A stretch of 64,000 nucleotides of DNA from Anaerobaca sp035448545 (GTDB taxonomy: Bacteria > Planctomycetota > Phycisphaerae > Sedimentisphaerales > Anaerobacaceae): assembly GCA_035448545.1 (NCBI GenBank), contig DAOTJE010000012.1, forward strand, positions 1 to 64,000. Reading direction: 5' to 3'. This document shows, in pieces, positions 57,578-64,000 of this stretch. Under the pieces are notes generated by a model. The model was given only the letters and a program-made list of their open reading frames with translations. It did not search any database and had not been told where the DNA came from. Both the position numbers and the translations under genes were made by a program. How positions within the stretch are numbered: position 1 is the stretch's first letter; each line of letters opens with the position of its first letter.

Positions 57578-58218
57578 GAATATCCGACCGTTCAGATCTT
57601 GTCGTCCTGGTGGCAGACAAGAATATGGCGGCGGCTGTCTGTTCATTACTGCGCCGTCATCAAGCCTTGGGAATTCGCAGCGTCGAGGCGCAAGTCCTCA
57701 GGCATCCGCAAAAAGACAACGGTTGCTGCCATGCGGGCGTCGATTTCCTGCTGCCTTTTGTGGGGCGGTTCGAGCATGCCCTGCTGATGTTCGATCGAGA
57801 GGGCTCAGGACGCGACACACTTGCTGCGAACAAGATAGAAGAGGAAGTCGAGAATCGGTTGTCGCAGTGTGAATGGGCAGATCGAGCTAGGGTGATCGTG
57901 CTGGACCCAGAATTGGAGACGTGGGTCTGGAGTGACTCTCCCCATGTGGCGGGCTGTCTCGGCTGGGTAGACCAGAATATGCCGTTGAAACAATGGCTCC
58001 AGGAAAAGGGGTATCTAAAGGAAGGACAAGAGAAACCCGCTCGACCGAAGGAGGCGATGGAAGCCGTCTTGTACAAGACTCGGACCCCACGATCCTCCGC
58101 AATCTACCAGCGGCTCGCCCAAAGGGTGTCGCTGCAAAGATGCACCGACCGTGCCTTCGTCAGATTCAGGAATGTCGTTCAGGAATGGTTTGGCCTGCAC
58201 AACGTACCGGCACATTGA
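57574..58218 (+). CDS. MAD4-like protein, partner of the ATPase
   Basis: A 214-aa protein (MRISDRSDLVVLVADKNMAAAVCSLLRRHQALGIRSVEAQVLRHPQKDNG). Key features: LVADKNM, RHPQKDN, ALLMFDREGSGRD (Asp74, Glu76) and IVLDPELETWVWSDSPHVA. The acidic pattern recalls a TOPRIM-like nuclease core, as in OLD, GajA and AriB; that is an inference. Size and the motifs resemble MAD4 of methylation-associated defence. The two genes would act as sensor (ATPase) and effector. Confidence 0.6.
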   Translation: MRISDRSDLVVLVADKNMAAAVCSLLRRHQALGIRSVEAQVLRHPQKDNGCCHAGVDFLLPFVGRFEHALLMFDREGSGRDTLAANKIEEEVENRLSQCEWADRARVIVLDPELETWVWSDSPHVAGCLGWVDQNMPLKQWLQEKGYLKEGQEKPARPKEAMEAVLYKTRTPRSSAIYQRLAQRVSLQRCTDRAFVRFRNVVQEWFGLHNVPAH

Positions 58219-58276
58219 CTCCTGAGGCGTGGGAGGCGGCAATACCCCAGTGACACCGGGAAGGGGAAGGTGAGAG

Positions 58277-59836
58277 ATGGACGCGTTGAGCACGAGCAGA
58301 CGCGACTTCGTCAGGGGCGTGGGGTTGGGAGCGGCATCATACGCTTTTGGCACGGCCATGGTATGGGAAAGGCTCGCCTGCGCACGGGCAACAGAGCACA
58401 GGGCAAACCGATTCGCTGCCCAAGGTAGGGAGCGGCCGAATTTCTTGTTCTTGTTCACGGACGATCAGGCGTTCAGCACGCTCGGCGCGCTGAACAATCC
58501 GGATATCAAGACGCCGAATGTGGACCGGCTGGTGCGGCGGGGCACGACGTTTACGCACTGCTTCAATCAGGGCGCCTGGCACGGCGCCGTCTGCGTGGCC
58601 AGCCGGGCCATGCTCAATACGGGCCGCTACCTCTGGACCTGCGGCGGTGACAACTGCGGCAACTGGCCGCTCTGGGGCGAAACGCTTGGTCGGGCGGGCT
58701 ACGACACCTTCATGACGGGCAAGTGGCACAATCAGGACCCCGCGCTGAAACGCAGCTTCAAAACCGTCGGCCCGATCGGACCCGGCATGTTCGCCTCCCA
58801 AGACCCCAACGCCGAGGAGAACGCCAGGAAGGGCATCGTCAACGACCCGTACAACCGGCCGCGACCCGGCAACGCATGGAGTCCGTACGACCAGACGCTC
58901 GAAGGCCACTGGCGCCAGATCGACGGCGAAACGGTCCACAGCAGCCAGCTCTGGGCGGACGCCGCGATCGACTACCTGCACAAGCATACAAAGCAAAGCC
59001 AAAGTCCCTTCTTCATGTACGTGGCCTTCCACGCGCCGCACGATCCTCGGCAATCGCCGAAGGAATTCGTGGACATGTACCCGCCGGAAGAGATCAAGAT
59101 TCCGCCCAACTACCTGCCGGAGCACCCGTTCGACCAGGGCGACCCCAGGCTGCGGGACGAGCTGCTCGCGCCGTTTCCTCGCACGAAAGAAGCAGTCCAG
59201 GTGCACCTGAGCGAGTACTACGCAATCATCACACATGCCGATCATCACATCGGACGTATTCTCGATGCGCTGCAAGCGTCGGGCCAGGCCGACAACACCA
59301 TCATCATCCTCTCGGCCGATCACGGTCTGGCGGTCGGTCAGCACGGCCTGATGGGCAAGCAGAACCAGTACGACTGCTCGGTGCGCATGCCGCTGGTGGT
59401 CTGCGGTCCCGGCATCGAGGCCGGCCGCAAAATCGATGCGATGGTGTACCTCCAGAGCGCGTTCGCCACCACGTGCGAGATGGCCCGCATCGAAACGCCC
59501 CAGACGGTGCAGTTCCCCAGCCTCGTGCCACTGCTGACCGGCGAGAAGGACAAGCTCTACGACTCGATCTACGGCGCCTATCGCGATCTCCAGCGAATGG
59601 TCCGCACCGAGAGGTACAAGCTGATCCGCTATCCACACGTCAACGAGGTGCAACTCTTCGACCTGCGCGACGACCCGTGGGAGACGAACAACCTGGCCGA
59701 GGACCCGCAATACGCCGGGATCGTCAAGACGCTCGACGCCGAGCTGCACCGCTGGATGGAACGCACCGGCGATGAACTGAAGCTGGATGCACTGCAGGAG
59801 TCGGATAGATGGCCGGATCGCGACGCGATTTTCTGA
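58277..59836 (+). CDS. Tat-exported sulfatase
   Basis: A 519-aa protein, ATG 58277 (GGGGAAGG upstream). Twin-arginine signal TSRRDFVRGVGLGAASYAFG. The active-site motif is CVASRAMLNTG (Cys106), a CxAxR variant of the usual CxPxR, still expected to be converted to formylglycine. N-terminal metal-binding PNFLFLFTDDQA and C-terminal STDHGLAVGQHGLMGKQNQYDCSVRMPLVV complete the family. It removes sulfate from sulfated glycans. It overlaps the next sulfatase gene by 28 bases. Confidence 0.9.
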   Translation: MDALSTSRRDFVRGVGLGAASYAFGTAMVWERLACARATEHRANRFAAQGRERPNFLFLFTDDQAFSTLGALNNPDIKTPNVDRLVRRGTTFTHCFNQGAWHGAVCVASRAMLNTGRYLWTCGGDNCGNWPLWGETLGRAGYDTFMTGKWHNQDPALKRSFKTVGPIGPGMFASQDPNAEENARKGIVNDPYNRPRPGNAWSPYDQTLEGHWRQIDGETVHSSQLWADAAIDYLHKHTKQSQSPFFMYVAFHAPHDPRQSPKEFVDMYPPEEIKIPPNYLPEHPFDQGDPRLRDELLAPFPRTKEAVQVHLSEYYAIITHADHHIGRILDALQASGQADNTIIILSADHGLAVGQHGLMGKQNQYDCSVRMPLVVCGPGIEAGRKIDAMVYLQSAFATTCEMARIETPQTVQFPSLVPLLTGEKDKLYDSIYGAYRDLQRMVRTERYKLIRYPHVNEVQLFDLRDDPWETNNLAEDPQYAGIVKTLDAELHRWMERTGDELKLDALQESDRWPDRDAIF

Positions 59837-61206
59837 AGGCCTTGGGGCTGGGGGCACTCGGGATAGCGATGCGCGTGCGGCGCGGCGCAGGCGCGCAGGA
59901 CTGGCAGGACAAGCCCAACATTCTCGTCATCCTCGCCGACGACCTCGGCTATGGCGACCTGTCGTGCTGCGGCGCGACGGACCTGCAATCGCCCCATATC
60001 GACAGACTCGTCGGCAGCGGGATGCGGTTCGAGAACTTCTACGCGAACTGCCCGGTCTGCTCGCCGACGCGGGCGTCGCTGCTGAGCGGCCGCTACCCCG
60101 ACCTGGTGGGCGTGCCCGGCGTGATCCGCACACACGCCAGGGACAACTGGGGCCGCCTCTGGCCCGAGGCGGTCCTGCTGCCGGCGATGCTCAAGCAGGC
60201 GGGCTACCACACCGCGCTGGTCGGCAAATGGCACCTGGGCCTGACCCCGCCCGACAGGCCCAACGAGCGAGGCTTCGACCACTTCCACGGCTTCCTCGGC
60301 GACATGATGGACGATTACTACACCCACCGTCGGCACGGGATCAACTACATGCGGCGGGACGACGCCGAGATCGACCCCGAGGGCCACGCGACGGATCTGT
60401 TCACGCAGTGGGCGGTCGAGTACCTGCAGGATCGGGCCCAGTCGGAACAGCCGTTCTTCCTGTATCTGGCCCACAACGCTCCGCACACGCCGATCCAGCC
60501 GCCGGACGAGTGGTTGGAGAGAGTCAAACAGCGACAGCCCGGCATCAGTGACAGGCGGGCGAAGCTCGTCGCCTTGATCGAGCATCTGGATGCCGGCATC
60601 GGCAGAGTCGTTGACGCCTTGAGGGAAACCGGCCTCGGTGACAAGACGCTGGTGATCTTCACCTCCGACAACGGGGGCCAACTCGACGCCGGTGGCACGA
60701 ACGGCCTGTTTCGTGGCGGAAAGCAGGATATGTATGAAGGAGGCATCCGCGTGCCGATGTGCGCCGTCTGGCCCGGCCGGATCAGACCGGGATCGCGAAG
60801 CGACCGTGTGGCACTGACGATGGACATTTTTCCCACCGCCTGCGCCGCGGCAGGCGTCCGCGTCGCCCACGAGATCGATGGCGTCAGCTTCCTGCCGACC
60901 CTGCTGGGCGCCGACCAGGGCGATGAAGATCGTTTTCTGTTCTGGGTCCGCCGCGAAGGCGGTCGTTATGGCGGACGGGCCTACTACGCCGCTCGCAACG
61001 GCGAATTCAAGCTCGTCCAGAACAGCCCGTTCGAATCCATGGAGCTGTACGATCTGGCCGCCGACCCGAGGGAAGAAAGGCCCTTGGCCAAAGACCATCC
61101 GATGTACAGCCGGCTCTTTGCCGCCCTGCGAGACCATATCTCCAAGGCCGGCGCCGTGCCGTGGCAAAGGGCCCCGGCCGGCTCGGATCGGCCTTCTCAG
61201 CCCTGA
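59809..61206 (+). CDS. Tat-exported sulfatase (second of a tandem pair)
   Basis: A 465-aa protein, ATG 59809 (GCAGGAG upstream). Twin-arginine signal SRRDFLKALGLGALGIAM. Canonical motif CSPTRASLLSGRY (Cys84), with DKPNILVILADDLGYGDLSCCG at the N-terminus and VIFTSDNGGQLDAGG. A typical exported arylsulfatase-like enzyme. The two are translationally linked and may process different linkages of one sulfated polysaccharide, with GH78 and GH99-like genes elsewhere in the window. Confidence 0.9.
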   Translation: MAGSRRDFLKALGLGALGIAMRVRRGAGAQDWQDKPNILVILADDLGYGDLSCCGATDLQSPHIDRLVGSGMRFENFYANCPVCSPTRASLLSGRYPDLVGVPGVIRTHARDNWGRLWPEAVLLPAMLKQAGYHTALVGKWHLGLTPPDRPNERGFDHFHGFLGDMMDDYYTHRRHGINYMRRDDAEIDPEGHATDLFTQWAVEYLQDRAQSEQPFFLYLAHNAPHTPIQPPDEWLERVKQRQPGISDRRAKLVALIEHLDAGIGRVVDALRETGLGDKTLVIFTSDNGGQLDAGGTNGLFRGGKQDMYEGGIRVPMCAVWPGRIRPGSRSDRVALTMDIFPTACAAAGVRVAHEIDGVSFLPTLLGADQGDEDRFLFWVRREGGRYGGRAYYAARNGEFKLVQNSPFESMELYDLAADPREERPLAKDHPMYSRLFAALRDHISKAGAVPWQRAPAGSDRPSQP

Positions 61207-61251
61207 GAGGACTCGTGCCCGGCGAGTAAAGATAGGAAGGTTGTACGCAAA

Positions 61252-61298
61252 AATACGTATTTACCACAATTGACTTCGTGGCAGCACGCGCTGATAAT
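61252..61298 (+). promoter_or_regulatory. Composite promoter with TACGTA element
   Basis: TACGTA (61254-61259) and CCACAATTGACT with -35 TTGACT (61270-61275), a 17-base spacer and -10 GATAAT (61293-61298). TACGTA starts 16 bases before the -35 box, exactly as at 20699-20715. A leader of about 340 bases (61305-61644) with no recognised gene precedes the beta-helix gene. Confidence 0.6.
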
Positions 61299-61644
61299 GC
61301 CCTTGTGAAGATAGGGAATTCCCCTCGTGATCTGTGGCGCGCCCGCGTGCGGGTATTTCCGTCGGAGGAGGCCGGGTCGATGAAAAGACCGTAGTGCCTC
61401 CCCGCTTCACAAACTGGGGGGGCGCTTCCGGCGGCCCGAGGTGGAGCTTGCGGAGGAGCCGAGGCGCCTCTCTTGGTTGATTCTTCCCGTTGGGGGGCTG
61501 CCCTGTTCCGCGCACAGCGGCTGTCTATCATCGGCCCTCCCACAGGAAGGCAAGCGAGGTCGGTCTGTCCGGTCGAAACCATCCGGTCGTGCCCGGCGGA
61601 ACACGAACCGGCGGAGTTGGCCGTCTCTTGCGTAGGAGTGCAAG

Positions 61645-64000
61645 ATGCGCCGAGCAAGTCGAGATCTCGTGTTGAGCGTGGCGGTGTTTCTGCTGGCTCG
61701 ACCGATCGCGACAAGCGGACAAAACACCCCTGACCGTGTGGCCCCCGTCGCCGAGGCGGGTCTGTCACGGTATGCGGGCAATGAGCCAATCCGTCTGGAC
61801 GGAACCGGTTCTTACGATCCGGATCAGTCGGGCCCCTTGCACTATGCGTGGGCGCAAGTGTCCGGGCCGGTCCTCACACTGACCGACGCGGAGACGGCCA
61901 CGCCCCTGATCGACGGATTCGTCCAAACAGAGGCAATCCAGGAATGTGAGTTCCAACTGGTCGTCGACGACGGCGCGATGACGAGCCTGCCGGACACGGT
62001 CAAGATCTTCATCGTGCCACACTTCATCGAAGACCCGATGACACTGCATAACAGCTCGTTCGACCCACAGAAACCGACACTGATCTACTTTGGCGGTGGC
62101 GACTGCACTTACGGAACGGCCGAGTACGCGGAATGCCCTGTTGCCTCACCCGAATGGCTCAGAAACGCCAACGTCCTGAGCTTTCCCCAGGGATACCGTC
62201 CCGACGCAAACACGGAGGGCGCGCCGACTTACTATCACTTGGCCGACCAGGTCATCGTCTATCTCTCCTCGGCTGCCGCAGACTTCGATCGGGCTATCCA
62301 GACCGTCGGCTGGAGCACCGGCACGCAGCCTGCGATAGACGTCGGATTGCGACTGAACCGGGTCTACCAGGATGCCCGGTACGCCGTCAATCACGTAACC
62401 CACCTCGATGCCACCTGCCGCACACTCGCAGACTGGGGCGGCAACCCTCAACGGTACAACCAGGATATCGACGCGTTTCGCGACAGCGCCGTGAGCGGAG
62501 AGCCTTGCTGGGTCGACCACTATTGGGGCCGGCTGCTGCAGTCACAGACACCGCAGGCGAACCTGTTGGCCGTCCATCTCGGCAACTTCGAGCACCAGTC
62601 CGTACGTGACTGGTACGGCCAGTCGCTCACCATCGCAGGGGCCGGTCGGTTCAACGACGGCATCGTGGCAGGCGCCTACTGGTCTGTGATCGGGCCGGGC
62701 AGGAATCTGCAACCGGCGCCGGAGGAAGCCCGGCTCTTCTTTCGCTGGAATGGAGACCTCCGCCGGGGCCAGATGGTCTTCGCGAACGAGGCGGTCTGGC
62801 CCGGCACTCTACCCGAGCCGGTCACTCTCATCGGGCCGGTTCGCATCGGCCAGACGAACAACATCATCCTGACCTGCAAAGAGAGTCACAACGCCGTCGG
62901 CTATCAGTTCCTCGTTGGGTCCGATCCCGCCCGGGTCATGGATTTCGAGGTGATTTCCGACACGCCGGGACCCCCTCAGATTGATCTGAGCGACCTTCCT
63001 CCCGACGCACCATGGTGGACGGTAAGGGTCTATGACCGCTTCGGTTCCACGATCCACGCCGATCCCGTGCGCGTCGCAGAAATCGGCAGTCTCTCGTTCC
63101 GGGTCCGCAATGTGACGCGCGCACGAGAATACGCCTCGCTGCGTGCGGCCATCGAGGATGCCGACTCACACAACGAAATCGTCGCGCAGGAAGGTGTCTA
63201 CGAGGAACACGTGGACTTCATGGGCAAGTCAATCACGGTGCGATCGAGCGATCCTAACGATCCGGCGGTCGTGGCCGGGACCATCCTCACAGCACCGGAC
63301 GGACCTAACGCCGTGACTCTGTCGAGCGGCAATGAGGCCGATTCGGCCCTTTGCGGCTTCACGATCACCCGTGCCGAAACAGCCATTCTCTGCAAGGCGT
63401 CCCGCGCCAGGGTCGTCCGATGCCGCATCGTCGGCAATCGAGGCTTCGGAGTCGAGCTGTCGGAGGGCAGCAGTCCTCTGATCTCCCATTGTGTGATCGC
63501 CGCCAACGGTGACGCCGCCATAGCGGTGCCCGGTCGTTCGGGAAGCCGCTTGTACCTGCACAGTCGCCCTGTGATCGAGAACTGCACGATCGCCTGCAAC
63601 GCCGGCCCGGGCTTTGCGGGCGGCACGGCCATCATCCGCAATTCCATCGTGTACTTCAATGGCGGCGGAATCGCCAGTGACTCGGCCACAGTAGCCTACA
63701 GCGATATCGAAGGAGGATGGCAAGGCCAGGGCAACATCGATGCGGACCCGCTGTTCGCCAGTCCGGAAAACGGCGACTACCACCTGAAATCCGAGGCGGG
63801 CCGGTGGGACGCCGGCAGCCGGAGGTGGGTGCGTGATGACGTCACGAGTCCCTGCATCGATGCGGGCGACCCGAACGCGGAGTTTGGGGAGGAGGTCTGG
63901 CCCCACGGCCGGCGGATCAACATGGGCGTCCACGGCGGAACCCGGCAGGCCAGCATGTCGAGCGCACCGGTCCCGTTTTCTCTGCCGCGTATCACCTACA
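61645..64000 (+). CDS. Secreted beta-helix protein with PKD-like N-terminal domain (truncated at window end)
   Basis: The frame runs open from ATG 61645 (TAGGAG upstream) to the window edge, at least 785 residues. Signal peptide about residues 1-25 (VLSVAVFLLARPIATSG). A PKD/cadherin-like domain follows (VAPVAEAGLSRYAGNEPIRLDGTGSYDPDQSGPLHYAWAQVSGP). A middle region with a lipase/esterase-like stretch (PTLIYFGGGDCTYG...VIVYLSSAAADFDRAIQTVGWSTGTQPA) comes next, then a right-handed parallel beta-helix (SLRAAIEDADSHNEIVAQEGVYEEHVDF, VVRCRIVGNRGFGVELSEGSSPLISHCVIAANG, PVIENCTIACNAGPGF). Probable adhesion or polysaccharide handling at the surface. Confidence 0.8.
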   Translation, partial: MRRASRDLVLSVAVFLLARPIATSGQNTPDRVAPVAEAGLSRYAGNEPIRLDGTGSYDPDQSGPLHYAWAQVSGPVLTLTDAETATPLIDGFVQTEAIQECEFQLVVDDGAMTSLPDTVKIFIVPHFIEDPMTLHNSSFDPQKPTLIYFGGGDCTYGTAEYAECPVASPEWLRNANVLSFPQGYRPDANTEGAPTYYHLADQVIVYLSSAAADFDRAIQTVGWSTGTQPAIDVGLRLNRVYQDARYAVNHVTHLDATCRTLADWGGNPQRYNQDIDAFRDSAVSGEPCWVDHYWGRLLQSQTPQANLLAVHLGNFEHQSVRDWYGQSLTIAGAGRFNDGIVAGAYWSVIGPGRNLQPAPEEARLFFRWNGDLRRGQMVFANEAVWPGTLPEPVTLIGPVRIGQTNNIILTCKESHNAVGYQFLVGSDPARVMDFEVISDTPGPPQIDLSDLPPDAPWWTVRVYDRFGSTIHADPVRVAEIGSLSFRVRNVTRAREYASLRAAIEDADSHNEIVAQEGVYEEHVDFMGKSITVRSSDPNDPAVVAGTILTAPDGPNAVTLSSGNEADSALCGFTITRAETAILCKASRARVVRCRIVGNRGFGVELSEGSSPLISHCVIAANGDAAIAVPGRSGSRLYLHSRPVIENCTIACNAGPGFAGGTAIIRNSIVYFNGGGIASDSATVAYSDIEGGWQGQGNIDADPLFASPENGDYHLKSEAGRWDAGSRRWVRDDVTSPCIDAGDPNAEFGEEVWPHGRRINMGVHGGTRQASMSSAPVPFSLPRITY

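Noticed and set aside
58337..59857. A 506-codon minus-strand frame
   Set aside because: Antisense to the first sulfatase, whose motifs are clear.
61299..61644. Riboswitch in the leader of the beta-helix gene
   Set aside because: The leader is long and GC-rich with local hairpins, but I could not match it to a known riboswitch class.

Overview
This is a GC-rich, protein-coding bacterial window. Several lines of evidence suggest a Planctomycetota member, most likely a Phycisphaerae/Sedimentisphaerales-type anaerobe. They are tandem Tat-exported sulfatases, a GH78 rhamnosidase, a GH99-like hydrolase, a PEP-CTERM-like protein, PfkB-type proteins, many dispersed palindromic repeats and an elongation factor P with a PGN loop tip. 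This assignment is inferred from gene content only. No rRNA, tRNA, CRISPR array, integrase or transposase gene was recognised.

Layout. (1) 3-629: end of a secreted, discoidin-associated protein. (2) 789-14286, minus strand: a phage structural module running portal, scaffold, SU10-type capsid, small head/tail genes, fibre-like, LamG and hub-like proteins, then a putative lysis pair and a zinc-ribbon gene with an in-frame stop. It is interrupted by a four-helix-bundle (S23) gene and by repeats. (3) 14.6-21.5 kb: two GIY-YIG nuclease genes, each sitting inside an inverted-repeat element, plus secreted glycan-degradation genes and a cysteine-rich exported protein. (4) 21.6-30.2 kb: a degenerate PfkB protein, an outer-membrane protein with a repeat-rich partner, a serine protease with a lipoprotein resembling its prodomain, a Doc-type toxin-antitoxin pair, a SagB-like nitroreductase and an esterase. 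(5) 30.4-34.2 kb, plus strand: a phage-like replication/regulation module with a sigma-like HTH protein, an ABC ATPase and GNAT pair (COG2401-like, split), a ParB-like protein and two replication proteins. (6) 34.5-49.7 kb: membrane proteins, an ABC-2 exporter, a NifU-like scaffold, a SYLF lipoprotein, an SDR, a PAP2 phosphatase, EF-P, a PEP-CTERM protein and RluA. A 236-bp MITE-like element occurs twice. (7) 49.8-64 kb, plus strand: RsmE, a TlpA-like protein, RsmI, small DUF4258/DUF2283 genes, a penicillin acylase-like lipoprotein, a two-gene AAA ATPase/MAD4-like defence pair, two sulfatases and a truncated beta-helix protein.

The most interesting structure is repeat biology. Family A is an inverted-arm element of about 100-150 bp, repeated many times; in two copies the loop holds a GIY-YIG nuclease gene. 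Family B is built of heptamers of the GATTGCG/GATTTCG type arranged as inverted arms; in one copy the loop holds the S23 four-helix-bundle gene. Both look like REPIN-type non-autonomous repeats with a possible autonomous, gene-bearing relative. Family C is a 236-bp MITE-like element with inverted ends and flanking direct repeats, and it carries a nested family A copy. Family D is a short GGGGCGAAT palindrome, and a fifth palindromic insert interrupts an esterase.
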